Source of the DNA: Flavobacterium agrisoli
Lineage (GTDB): Bacteria > Bacteroidota > Bacteroidia > Flavobacteriales > Flavobacteriaceae
Assembly (NCBI RefSeq): GCF_016522065.1
Contig: NZ_JAEHFV010000001.1
Coordinates: 620,001 to 684,000 of the forward strand
Direction of reading: 5' to 3'
DNA: 64,000 nt
Made by a program: the position numbers and the translations under genes. The notes beneath the pieces are model-generated. The model saw nothing but the letters and a program-made list of their open reading frames with translations, made no database searches and was not told where the DNA came from. Of this stretch, positions 55,732-64,000 are shown piece after piece; within the stretch, counting starts at the first letter, position 1, and every line of letters begins with the position of its first letter.

Positions 55732-58700
55732 TTATTTTACAATTGACGAATTTGTTTTGGCTTCTTCTGCTTTGATACGAGCAAGTTCATTTTGAGCTTC
55801 CGAAACCACATCTGGATAATCTTTAAAATTCTGAATTACGTTATCCAAAATATACGTTGCTTGGTAACTATCTTTTAAACCGTAAAAGTTTTTAGCCATT
55901 ACAACCAATCCTTTTGCTCCAAAATATTTATATCCTGAATAATTTTTAGCTAATTTTTGAATAGCCTCGTTAGACGCTTCAAATTTGGATTCTTTATTTT
56001 TAAAATAAGCATCGTAATACAACGACTCGGCAGCTAACTCCCCTTTTGAAGTTGTAGCTAATTTGGCATAGGCTTCTTTTGCTTTATCTTCATTTCCGGT
56101 TTGCATTGCGGCTCTTGCCACTATAATTTGCGCATCACTTTTAATGGTTTCATCGGTTTTAGGATTTGCTAAAACTTTATCCGCATAATTTACCGCATTG
56201 GCATAATCCTTTTTATCGTAATACAATTTCATCAAATTAGATTGTGCATAGGTTTTATTTTGAGGAAACTCAGCCTCATTTTCCAAACGCAATAAAACCG
56301 GAATGGCTTTATCAGTATTTTTCTCTTTCAAATAAATCGATGACAATCGCGATAAAGATTGTTCTGTGTATTCGCTTCGCGATTGATTGATTACGTATTC
56401 GTAATTCGGAATGGCTTTGGTCGTTGAACCTTCATCAAATAACAACTGCCCTAGTTTGAAATTAGATTCCAATGCATGCATGCCATTAGGAAATTTCGAA
56501 ATGTAATTACTGTAACCCGCAATAGCTTGCTTGGTATTATTTTGATCAAATTGTTTCGAAGCAGCTTCAAAAGTATCGTTTTCTAAATCGGCATTGGTTA
56601 CATCAACAAAATCCAATGTACGAACCCAAGTCGCATATTCATCAATTTTTCCGTTATCTACATAAATTAATCGTGCTGTGGCTACAGCTTCTAAAGCTTC
56701 GGGGGTTTTAGGATAATCGGCAGCTACTTTTTTAAATTTCACTAAAGCTTGGTCGTTTCTGTCCGAATTATAATAAATCAATCCTTCTTTTAAAATGGCT
56801 TTTGCTGTAAAAGAACCGCCTTTGTATTCTGAAATCAATTGATCGTAGGCCTTAATACCTAAAGCTTCTTTTTGATCGGCAACATAGGTATTACCTAACT
56901 CATACAGCGCATCATCACGGTATTGCGATTTTTTATAGTTTTGAACAAAAGTGTTTAACTCTTCAATTTTTTTATCGTTTTTACCAACAAATCCGTAACT
57001 AATTGCTTTTTGAAAAAAGGCATAATCGGAATCAACACTTTTTAGTTCGATGGCTTTGTTATACGCATCCATAGCCGGCCAATACTTGGTTAAAACAAAC
57101 TGACAGTCGCCCAAACGCATATACGAATCGGTCAATCGCATTTTATCTTCTTTGGCTTGATCAATTTGCAACTGAAACGATTTTGCCGCCGAATCGTATT
57201 CTTTTAATTTAAAATACGCATAGGCAATTTGGTAATTGCTGTTTTTAAATTCGACCGTTTCTTTGGCGTTGGCCATGGTTTGAAATTGTTTGTAACTCAA
57301 CAATGCCTCTTGGAATTTATTCGTAGTATATTCAGACTCTGCTTTCCAATAGGTAGCGCGTGCTGTAAATTCCTGACTTTTATTTTCGCTTATTGATTTT
57401 TTAAACATGTTTAAAGCCTCGTCATAACTTCCTTGCGAATACAGCTCTAAGCCTCTATAAAATAATACTTTTTGATAGGCTAATTTATTTTCAGCCGATT
57501 TGTTTTTCTCTAATAAAACCAAAGCTTCCGAGTAATTTTTAGTCGAAATATAAGAGTCTATTAGCAATTTTTCGACTTCAGCTTTACTCGCGTTGTTGGG
57601 ATATTTATTTAAAAAATCCAATAAAACTGCCGGAACCGTTTGATACGAATTTCCGATATCATAACTTAATTTAGCATAATTCAAACTCGCATCTTCCTGA
57701 ATCGCTGCATCAAAAGGCATTTCGGATGCATTTTTAAAAGCATTTAAAGCTTGTTGTTTTTTATCAGTGTTTAAATAACTTTGACCCAAGTGGTAATAGG
57801 CATTTTGGGCTACAAAATCATTCCCTTCAATAATTTTATTGAATTGCGAAATGGCATTTTCATAGTCTTTTTGCTGATAATACGCATAACCCAATTGATA
57901 ATAATCAGTGTTGTTCCATTTTCCTTTTTTTCCTTTGTATTTTACCAAAAACGGAATGGCTTGGTCGTATTTTTTTAAATTAAAGTAACTTTCTCCAATA
58001 ATCTTATTAAGTTCCGATTGTTCTAAGGCATTCGATTTTGGCATAGCTTGGTTTCCTAAATCAATTGCTTTTTGAAAATTACCTAACTTAAAATTCATGT
58101 CGGCTTGGTAGTACGATAATTTTTCTTTGTACTTTTCTTCTCCCGAAACTTCATCAAAATATTTGGTAGCTTCCTTGTAATCATCCCCTTCGTAGGCCAT
58201 AAAACCTAAATAATACTTGGCTTGTGAACCGTATTCTTTCGAGTTTAAAACCTTATTAAAATAAGTGGTTGCTTCTTTTTTTCGTTTGGCGTTAAAATAA
58301 CTATAGCCTTTTTGAAAATTGTATTTGTCCAAATCCGATTGCGAAAGATATCCTTCATCAACTTTATCAAACCATTGCAACGCTTTAGGATAATTGGCTT
58401 GGTCAAAATAATAATGAGCTACCTCAATATAAGCTTGATTTTGTTTTGTACTCGTTGGATAATCGTTTACAAAACGCTCCATCAAAACATCAGCATTAGG
58501 CTCATTGTTTCTGATGGCACAGTTTGCTATATAATAGGCGCAATCCGCTTTTATTTCTTCGGAAACTTCTTTGCCTTTGACACTTTCAAAAAGCAATTGT
58601 GCCGATTTGTATTGATGGTCGTTGTATAAATAAAGTGCTTTATCAAAATTTTTAAGTTCGTAAGTATAAATGGTAGATTTTTGTGCCGAAACTACTCCCG

Positions 58701-58746
58701 AAACTACCAGAGTAGGCAACACAATAAACGTAGACAGATTTCGCAT
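55732..58746 (-). CDS. Large TPR-repeat exported protein
   Basis: A 1004-residue protein with a signal peptide (residues about 5-21, cleavage near VSAQ). Nearly all the rest consists of tetratricopeptide repeats, e.g. KALQWFDKVDEGYLS, AISQFNKIIEGNDF, AAKSFQLQIDQAKED and AVNYADKVLANPK. TPR arrays serve as protein-binding scaffolds. It is likely periplasmic or outer-membrane-attached, but no lipobox cysteine is seen. Paired with the downstream barrel gene it may form an envelope complex. Function of the pair is unknown. Confidence 0.85.
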   Translation of the reverse strand: MRNLSTFIVLPTLVVSGVVSAQKSTIYTYELKNFDKALYLYNDHQYKSAQLLFESVKGKEVSEEIKADCAYYIANCAIRNNEPNADVLMERFVNDYPTSTKQNQAYIEVAHYYFDQANYPKALQWFDKVDEGYLSQSDLDKYNFQKGYSYFNAKRKKEATTYFNKVLNSKEYGSQAKYYLGFMAYEGDDYKEATKYFDEVSGEEKYKEKLSYYQADMNFKLGNFQKAIDLGNQAMPKSNALEQSELNKIIGESYFNLKKYDQAIPFLVKYKGKKGKWNNTDYYQLGYAYYQQKDYENAISQFNKIIEGNDFVAQNAYYHLGQSYLNTDKKQQALNAFKNASEMPFDAAIQEDASLNYAKLSYDIGNSYQTVPAVLLDFLNKYPNNASKAEVEKLLIDSYISTKNYSEALVLLEKNKSAENKLAYQKVLFYRGLELYSQGSYDEALNMFKKSISENKSQEFTARATYWKAESEYTTNKFQEALLSYKQFQTMANAKETVEFKNSNYQIAYAYFKLKEYDSAAKSFQLQIDQAKEDKMRLTDSYMRLGDCQFVLTKYWPAMDAYNKAIELKSVDSDYAFFQKAISYGFVGKNDKKIEELNTFVQNYKKSQYRDDALYELGNTYVADQKEALGIKAYDQLISEYKGGSFTAKAILKEGLIYYNSDRNDQALVKFKKVAADYPKTPEALEAVATARLIYVDNGKIDEYATWVRTLDFVDVTNADLENDTFEAASKQFDQNNTKQAIAGYSNYISKFPNGMHALESNFKLGQLLFDEGSTTKAIPNYEYVINQSRSEYTEQSLSRLSSIYLKEKNTDKAIPVLLRLENEAEFPQNKTYAQSNLMKLYYDKKDYANAVNYADKVLANPKTDETIKSDAQIIVARAAMQTGNEDKAKEAYAKLATTSKGELAAESLYYDAYFKNKESKFEASNEAIQKLAKNYSGYKYFGAKGLVVMAKNFYGLKDSYQATYILDNVIQNFKDYPDVVSEAQNELARIKAEEAKTNSSIVK

Positions 58747-58940
58747 TGTTTTTTTTGTTTAGTAATCAAATGTATCAATTTCTATGCCTAATAACGGAAC
58801 TTTTTGAGTTTTTATTATGAACAAAATTTTAAACATTTGCCAAATTTGGGTGCTTTTTACCCTAATTAGTTCTTTTTCATATCTTATAAAAAACACAATT
58901 TTTTGTAGCTTTTTTTCTTTTTAAAACAATTTAAATTTAT

Positions 58941-58971
58941 TTTGAATACAATCATTAACTTAGTACTTTTA
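58941..58971 (+). promoter_or_regulatory. ftsE promoter, -33 and -7 elements
   Basis: TTTG (58941-58944), a 19-base spacer and TACTTTTA (one mismatch from TAnnTTTG) form a Bacteroidota-type promoter, 21 bases before the ftsE ATG. Confidence 0.6.
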
Positions 58972-58991
58972 CCATTCAAATCAATACCATT

Positions 58992-59675
58992 ATGTCGCAA
59001 ACCGTACTGTCTTTAAAAGATGTCACTATATTTCAAGAAGGAAGAGAAGTTTTATCACACATTAATTTAGATGTTCATCATGGTGAATTTATTTACATTA
59101 TTGGTAAAACGGGTTCAGGAAAAAGTAGTTTCATGAAAACATTATATGCCGATTTACCTTTAACTCAAGGAGAAGGCCATATTGTTGAATTTGATTTGGC
59201 CACACTTAAAGAAAGTGACATTCCGTATTTGAGACGTAAAATTGGTATCGTATTCCAAGATTTTAAATTGCTTCCTGATAGAAGTATCAAGGACAACATG
59301 TTGTTTGTTTTAAAAGCTACTGGTTGGACTGTAAAGGCCGAAATGGAACAAAAAATAGACGAAGTTCTTGATAAAGTAGGAATGAAAGCGCATACCAATA
59401 AAATGCCGCACCAACTATCTGGAGGCGAGCAACAAAGAGTTGCCATTGCCCGAGCCATCTTAAACGACCCCGAATTTATTTTGGCCGATGAACCAACTGG
59501 AAATTTAGACCCACAAACCAGCGCCGAGGTAATGGAAGTTTTACGAAAAATTAATGCCAATGGTAAAACCGTAATCATGGTTACACACGATTACGCTTTA
59601 TTAATGAAATACCCATCAAAAACTTTAAAATGCGAAGACGAACGCATTTTTGAAGTGGTACAACGAACCGTATAA
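58992..59675 (+). CDS. ftsE: ABC transporter ATPase FtsE
   Basis: A 227-residue ABC ATPase of the FtsE/LolD/MacB group. Walker A is GKTGSGKSS, the signature LSGGEQQR, Walker B FILADEPTGNLD and the switch His in MVTHD. FtsE with FtsX controls cell-wall hydrolases at division. FtsX is not adjacent, which is common in Bacteroidota, so the FtsE name rests on sequence type; LolD or MacB-like partners are conceivable. The following glycosyltransferase gene overlaps its stop by one base (TAATG). Confidence 0.85.
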   Translation: MSQTVLSLKDVTIFQEGREVLSHINLDVHHGEFIYIIGKTGSGKSSFMKTLYADLPLTQGEGHIVEFDLATLKESDIPYLRRKIGIVFQDFKLLPDRSIKDNMLFVLKATGWTVKAEMEQKIDEVLDKVGMKAHTNKMPHQLSGGEQQRVAIARAILNDPEFILADEPTGNLDPQTSAEVMEVLRKINANGKTVIMVTHDYALLMKYPSKTLKCEDERIFEVVQRTV

Positions 59676-60553
59676 TGCTTTCTATTTTAATTCCTGTCTA
59701 CAACTACAACGCTTTTCCTCTTGTATTGGAATTGCACAAACAATGTGTAGCAACTGGAATTAATTTTGAGATTTTGGTTCAGGATGATGGTTCTATTTAT
59801 TTCGACAATGAAAACAATAAAATAAATGAATTTCAAAATTGTCACTTTTTAAAAAGTGATAAAAATGTTGGGCGTACAACAACAAGAAACAAATTAGTTA
59901 ATACGGCTGCATACGATTGGTTACTATTTTTGGATGCGGATGTAATTCCGGTCCATCAAGACTTCGTAAAAAATTATATTTCTGAATTTAATTCGAACTA
60001 TAATGTTATTTTCGGAGGGTACCAGTATCAGAAAATCAATCCTGATTTAAACAGTGAATTTAGATACAAATACGGAAGAAAAAGAGAAGAGAAATCGGCA
60101 TTAGAACGTAATATTAATCCATACCAATTTATTTTTTCAGGTAATTTTTTAATTCAAAAGAAAACTTTTTTAGAAACTAGTTTTAAAGAAGATAAAAACT
60201 TTTATGGTATGGATATTTATTTTTCATACCAACTTTTTATAAAAAAAATAAAAGTGCTTCATATCGAAAACCCTATCTACCACTTAGGATTAGAAACGAA
60301 CGAAATATACTTTAAAAAAAGCCTAAAGGCAGTAGAAAGTAGAAAAAAATTTCTTGTCAATTGTGAACAAATCGAAAAAATAAGTCCGTTGATTAAAAGT
60401 TATAATAAAATAAAACGTTATCACTTAATACCAATTGTAACTGTTTTTTTTAAAATTTCGGAACCAATTCTTAAAAATAGAATTTTAACGCAAAACCCTA
60501 ATTTGGTTTTATTTGATGTTTATCGATTGGGTTATATGTGCACTTTAAAATAA
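59675..60553 (+). CDS. Family 2 glycosyltransferase
   Basis: A 292-residue GT-A fold enzyme starting MLSILIPVYNYNAF. The sugar-nucleotide and metal-binding motifs are seen as VQDDGSIYFDN and the DXD-type FLDADVIPV; the acceptor region is less clear. It lies in an operon with ftsE (TAATG overlap) and a second GT2 gene 5 bases downstream of its own stop, and belongs with the surface-glycan cluster that follows. Donor and acceptor are unknown. Confidence 0.85.
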   Translation: MLSILIPVYNYNAFPLVLELHKQCVATGINFEILVQDDGSIYFDNENNKINEFQNCHFLKSDKNVGRTTTRNKLVNTAAYDWLLFLDADVIPVHQDFVKNYISEFNSNYNVIFGGYQYQKINPDLNSEFRYKYGRKREEKSALERNINPYQFIFSGNFLIQKKTFLETSFKEDKNFYGMDIYFSYQLFIKKIKVLHIENPIYHLGLETNEIYFKKSLKAVESRKKFLVNCEQIEKISPLIKSYNKIKRYHLIPIVTVFFKISEPILKNRILTQNPNLVLFDVYRLGYMCTLK

Positions 60554-60558
60554 AGCTT

Positions 60559-61485
60559 ATGCCCTACTTTTCTATTGTCATTCCTTTATATAACAAAGAA
60601 AAATTTATATCTGATACATTAAAGAGTGTCCTATTGCAAACCTTCGTTGACTATGAAATTATCATTATAAATGATGCATCAACTGACAAAAGTGAAGAAA
60701 AAGTATTGCAATTTAAAGATCCTAGAATTCAAATTTTTAATATTAAAAATGGAGGGGTTTCTTCAGCAAGAAATTTTGGCATAGATAAAGCAAAATCAAA
60801 ATATATTGCTTTTTTAGACGCAGATGATTATTGGTATCCGGATTATCTAAAAGAAATGTACAATAATATTAATGCCTTTCCAAAAATAAAAGCATTTACT
60901 GTGGCTATCGAAATGGAAACTTCGAAAAGAATATTGCAATCCGAGTATTCTATAGAAAAAACTGCCGACCATGAAATTGTAAATTATTTTAAGGCAAGTA
61001 GAAAAAGAACTGTATTGAGCTCTTCTTCTAGTGTTTTTCATAAAAGCATTTTCAAAAAAACAGGTGTATTTGACACAAAACTAAAGAGTGGTGAAGACAC
61101 TGATTTATGGATTAGAGTTGGATTAATTTATCCTATTTTATTTTCTTGGAAAGTTCTCGCTCGATATGTACTTGATGAAAAAAGTCTCTCTAAAAACTAC
61201 AAAACATCTTTACAATCAATTGATTTTTCAAAATATGCTTTGCTAGAAAAAACAAATCCTGATTTAAAAAAATTTCTTGATTTAAATCGTTTTTCACTAG
61301 CGATAAAAGCAAAACTGCTACAAGATGAAAATAGTTATAGAAAATTTTATAGGAATATAGATTTATCTAATTTAAGCTTTAAAAAAAGATTTTTACTAAC
61401 TCTTCCTTCGATTCTACTTAAACCTTTAATTGCTTTAAAAACTGTACTTGCAAATGTAGGATTAGGAAATTCCGTTTTTAAATGA
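60559..61485 (+). CDS. Family 2 glycosyltransferase
   Basis: A 308-residue GT2 enzyme. The frame extends to a GTG at 60538 inside the upstream gene, but the ATG at 60559 gives the standard start MPYFSIVIPLYNKEKFI and follows that gene by five bases. Motifs: IINDASTDKSEEKV, GVSSARNFG and the DXD-type FLDADDYW; the SGEDTDLWIRVGL segment corresponds to the ED acid/base region. It probably adds a sugar in surface polysaccharide or O-antigen synthesis. Its 3' end overlaps the convergent ketoisomerase gene by 24 bases. Confidence 0.86.
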   Translation: MPYFSIVIPLYNKEKFISDTLKSVLLQTFVDYEIIIINDASTDKSEEKVLQFKDPRIQIFNIKNGGVSSARNFGIDKAKSKYIAFLDADDYWYPDYLKEMYNNINAFPKIKAFTVAIEMETSKRILQSEYSIEKTADHEIVNYFKASRKRTVLSSSSSVFHKSIFKKTGVFDTKLKSGEDTDLWIRVGLIYPILFSWKVLARYVLDEKSLSKNYKTSLQSIDFSKYALLEKTNPDLKKFLDLNRFSLAIKAKLLQDENSYRKFYRNIDLSNLSFKKRFLLTLPSILLKPLIALKTVLANVGLGNSVFK

Positions 61486-61875
61486 TACAAATTCATTAAA
61501 ATCCCTAATATAATCCTCCTCTTCAAAAACGGCAGAAGCCAGAACCAAACAAACCGAACCCGAAGAGAAATTTTGTAATTCTCTCCATATCCCCGTTGAA
61601 ATCAATAGCCCAACGTTTGGTCGGTTTAAAGTAATTTTTTTTTGCTCATTCCCATCATTTAAAATTACATCAAAACTACCGCTTAAAGCAATGAGGAATT
61701 CTAATTGTTCTTTATGAGCATGACCTCCTCTTTCGGCACCACTTGGAACATCATATAAATAATAAACCCTTTTGATTTCAAAAGGAATAATATCATTTTC
61801 AATAACAGAAAGATTCCCTCTACGGTCTTCTATTTTGGGAATATTTATAAGTTCAGTAAAAGGAGATTTATTCAT
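61462..61875 (-). CDS. FdtA/QdtA-like sugar 3,4-ketoisomerase
   Basis: A 137-residue cupin of the WxcM-like/FdtA group. The metal- or substrate-binding histidines are in RGGHAHKEQLEF; other signatures are DRRGNLSVIE, VYYLYDVPSG and RPNVGLLISTGIW. FdtA converts dTDP-4-keto-6-deoxyglucose to its 3-keto isomer on the way to dTDP-Fuc3N-type sugars. No aminotransferase or acyltransferase partner lies in the window, so the final sugar is not known. It overlaps the next upstream gene (ending 61868) by eight bases, so the two are translationally coupled. Confidence 0.87.
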   Translation of the reverse strand: MNKSPFTELINIPKIEDRRGNLSVIENDIIPFEIKRVYYLYDVPSGAERGGHAHKEQLEFLIALSGSFDVILNDGNEQKKITLNRPNVGLLISTGIWRELQNFSSGSVCLVLASAVFEEEDYIRDFNEFVSFKNGIS

Positions 61876-62713
61876 AGCGTGAATCTAAATTTTTATTTAA
61901 AATTAATTTATAATCATATATTCCGGATAAGCCAATTCCAAACTTTTTCTTCATTTCAGGTACAGATAAATTATATTTTCGTAGCAAAAAGAACATATAC
62001 TTAAACAGAAAGAAATAAGCAAAAATTCCATGACTTTTACAATAACCCGCCATTCTTGCATATATTACCCGATCTGAGCTTGCATCATCACTCGAAGAAA
62101 AGGCTTCATGAATTACTATTGGCAGAGGAATAAAAATTACTTTACATCCATTATGTACCATCCTTTTTAGAAAGAAAAATGTTTCTGAATCTTGAAATTT
62201 GCCCCCTAAACCAAAAAACTCATTAAAGAGACAATTTTCCTTTTTTACATCTTCAATTTTAAAAGTCAATTCTATAGACAAAACCTTCCTTAATTCCTTA
62301 CTATTTAACTTTTTTCTCTCTTTCGGGTATTTGCTGTATAAGTGACCTTTTTTAGTTATGGTTTGAAAGCAAATTGCCGAAAAATCTTGGTTTTGATTAT
62401 ATTCTATTATTATATTTTCTTGAAAATTTTCAAAAAAAACCACATCATCATCTGCAATCAAAATAATTTTACCTGTAACATTCTTTAATCCTAGATTTCT
62501 ACTTTTTGACAATCCAATTTCGTTTGAATTAATGACTCTTACAGTTGGAAATTCAGAAGTCAGCAAATATTCATCATCCGTTTGATTAATAATCAAAATT
62601 GAAAAATTAGAAAAATGACAAAAAGGAAACATTGGAATTAAAAAATCCAGATTATCTCTTTTCATTGTAGCAATTACAATCTCTAAGTCATGTTCTGTAA
62701 ATGAATTATGCAC
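61868..62713 (-). CDS. GT2-like glycosyltransferase
   Basis: A 281-residue glycosyltransferase of GT-A type. IVIATMKRDNLDFL opens the fold, SKSRNLGLKNVTGKIILIADDDVVF holds the donor-binding Asn/Arg and the DXD motif (two parts: SKSRNLG and IADDDVV). The C-terminus is basic and hydrophobic (YFFLFKYMFFLLRKYN), suggesting contact with the membrane. It overlaps the ketoisomerase gene and starts four bases after the stop of the GT4 gene upstream; these three minus-strand genes form a polysaccharide operon. Confidence 0.8.
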   Translation of the reverse strand: MHNSFTEHDLEIVIATMKRDNLDFLIPMFPFCHFSNFSILIINQTDDEYLLTSEFPTVRVINSNEIGLSKSRNLGLKNVTGKIILIADDDVVFFENFQENIIIEYNQNQDFSAICFQTITKKGHLYSKYPKERKKLNSKELRKVLSIELTFKIEDVKKENCLFNEFFGLGGKFQDSETFFFLKRMVHNGCKVIFIPLPIVIHEAFSSSDDASSDRVIYARMAGYCKSHGIFAYFFLFKYMFFLLRKYNLSVPEMKKKFGIGLSGIYDYKLILNKNLDSRYE

Positions 62714-62717
62714 GCTT

Positions 62718-63830
62718 TTAAATATTTAACCCCATAAGATTTAACCACTCTTTACCTATCGCTTCTAATGAAAATTGGGCAACACTGTTTTTAGAATTTT
62801 GCTGGCAAACATGATACAATTCTTTATCTGAAACCATTGTATTTATTGCTTCTGTTAGTTTTTCAAAATTCTGATTTTCAACTAAAAGCCCGTTTTTCCC
62901 TTGAGAAATTATCTCGCTTGGCCCCGAAAAACAATCAAAAGCAACTACTGGGGTACCACAGGCTAACGTTTCAATAAGAACCATGGGAAATCCTTCGAAT
63001 TTACTAGCCAACACCATGAATTTAGCATTTTTCATAAATTTATAGGGATTGTCTACAAATCCTGTAAAAACAACATCATTACTCCTATTTAACTTTTCGA
63101 CTTTTGCTTCCAATTTTTTTTTTAGGACTCCATCACCAAGAATCATTAGTTTAATGCCTCTTTCTGGCAATATTGAATTAAGATAACTTTCGATTAATTT
63201 ATCAAATTGTTTTACATTAGCATGCCCCATGCTTCCAATGCCAATAATATAGTCATACTCAATTTCCAACGGCACATTAGACCAAATTGTAATATACTCT
63301 AAATCAATCGGATTATAAATGGTTTGAATTTGAGTTGAATCATAATTATAATCAGAAATAATCTTTGAATTAATTTTTGTTGCGACCGTTACAATTTTGT
63401 ATGCTTTTTTATAAATCCTTTTCGCCAAAAATTTATTTTGAGGAAAATAGTACGAAATCATATAACTGTGTATTGTAACAATAAGCTTTGATTTAAACAA
63501 TAAAACGGCAAACAAAAACTCCTGATAATCAAAACGTTTCATTCTAAAATCAATTATATAATCAAACCTATTAGATTTAATAAATTTATAAAAGATATAT
63601 AGCCGCCTGAACTTATTGAAATAATTTGTATTATTGGCCCTGATTTTTCCAAGATTTAAAACCTCTCCTGCATATTCATATTCTATTTCATCATTATTAA
63701 CCATGATTTTAACAACAATGTTTTTACTCGCAAGATATTTAGATAAAAATGCTGCAGAACGTTCTGCACCTCCCTTGGAGAGTTGATCTGCCAATAAAAA
63801 TATTTTATGTGTTTTATCTAAACTACTCAT
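62718..63830 (-). CDS. Family 4 glycosyltransferase
   Basis: A 370-residue GT-B enzyme. The N-terminal domain begins near KIFLLADQLSKGGAERSAAF. The C-terminal domain shows the GT4 donor-binding motif (IGIGSMGHANVKQFDKLIES ... GDGVLKKKLEAKVEKL, VFTGFVDNPYKFMKNA, and the EX7E-type segment SKFEGFPMVLIETLACG). The frame runs to an ATG at 63869, but the ATG at 63830 (MSSLDKTHKIFLLADQ) is the better start because the extra 13 residues do not fit the fold. It likely assembles a surface glycan. Confidence 0.88.
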   Translation of the reverse strand: MSSLDKTHKIFLLADQLSKGGAERSAAFLSKYLASKNIVVKIMVNNDEIEYEYAGEVLNLGKIRANNTNYFNKFRRLYIFYKFIKSNRFDYIIDFRMKRFDYQEFLFAVLLFKSKLIVTIHSYMISYYFPQNKFLAKRIYKKAYKIVTVATKINSKIISDYNYDSTQIQTIYNPIDLEYITIWSNVPLEIEYDYIIGIGSMGHANVKQFDKLIESYLNSILPERGIKLMILGDGVLKKKLEAKVEKLNRSNDVVFTGFVDNPYKFMKNAKFMVLASKFEGFPMVLIETLACGTPVVAFDCFSGPSEIISQGKNGLLVENQNFEKLTEAINTMVSDKELYHVCQQNSKNSVAQFSLEAIGKEWLNLMGLNI

Positions 63831-63894
63831 TAATTGTAAATTGCTAACAAAAAAACATTTAACATCCAATGTGTTTGCTGAAAAAAGACATCTT

Positions 63895-64000
63895 ATGAAA
63901 CTTCCATTTAAAGTTATTTTTGTTTTTTTCTATCCTGCAATATTAACATTTATTTTTTCTTATAGCCCTAATGGTATATGTTATATAGTTGATATTATTG
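63895..64000 (+). CDS. Membrane protein, 3' end outside window
   Basis: An open + strand frame with ATG at 63895 runs off the edge after about 35 codons. It begins MKLPFKVIFVFFYPAI, a hydrophobic N-terminal segment typical of the first helix of a polytopic membrane protein such as a polysaccharide polymerase or flippase. The gene is divergent from the GT4 gene and in the glycan cluster. With so little visible, the assignment is only that it is probably membrane-bound. Confidence 0.45.
   Translation, partial: MKLPFKVIFVFFYPAILTFIFSYSPNGICYIVDII

Noticed and set aside
58992..59675. Missing ftsX next to ftsE as an anomaly
   Set aside because: In Bacteroidota ftsE and ftsX are usually apart, so the absence here is not unusual.

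Overview
The window looks like a stretch of chromosome from a Flavobacterium-like member of the Bacteroidota. The DNA is AT-rich. Several genes have the Bacteroidota -7 promoter element TAnnTTTG close upstream. The gene content is also typical: SecDF as one polypeptide, formimidoylglutamase, a membrane-anchored MutS-family ATPase, DUF1573, DUF2911 and DUF6261 proteins, a TonB-receptor-like barrel, and a lipoprotein with an acidic surface-export-like tag after its cysteine.

Layout. At 1-1460 lies the 3' part of a Fic protein, then about 500 bases without a recognisable gene, then a 23-base piece matching the 3' end of a tRNA or tmRNA with its old terminator; this is probably the edge of an integrated island. 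From 1.5 to 13.7 kb is mostly housekeeping: universal stress protein, mnmE, MutS-like ATPase, hutG, DEAD-box helicase, recG and small DUF proteins, plus a secreted protein with a degenerate M23 fold. From 13.8 to 20.4 kb is a complete RND efflux operon (adaptor, permease, TolC) followed by a bestrophin-type channel, with overlapping palindromes in front. From 20.6 to 38.3 kb are a lipoprotein, pheT, valS, a retropepsin-PDZ protein, an aminotransferase, folE, cysS, yidD, lgt, a broken acyloxyacyl-hydrolase gene, secDF and mdh. gyrB follows mdh.

From 40.5 to 48.0 kb is the most distinctive part of the core genome. It has an asparagine synthetase whose catalytic Cys2 is Gly and whose oxyanion NGE motif is DGV, so the glutaminase half looks dead. 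Next to it is gatC-gatA-gatB, in which gatB is fused in frame to a complete bacterial-type aspartyl-tRNA synthetase (1110 residues). Together these suggest that asparagine for translation depends on a physically coupled AspRS-GatCAB pathway.

From 48.7 to 51.9 kb is an accessory array of short, same-strand units: an orphan DUF2683-like protein, a small membrane protein, a ParDE-type toxin-antitoxin pair and a DUF4238 protein. They are separated by shared repeats (three families here named A, B and C) and short GTTAGC/GCTAAC motifs. No integrase is present. It resembles an integron-like cassette cluster with non-canonical boundaries. A 41-base tandem repeat carrying a dyad follows, upstream of a DUF6261 gene.

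From 53 to 64 kb are a DUF2911 protein, an outer-membrane barrel with a 1004-residue TPR partner, ftsE, and the start of a surface-glycan cluster (three family-2-type glycosyltransferases, an FdtA-like ketoisomerase and a GT4 enzyme). A membrane protein gene runs off the right edge.
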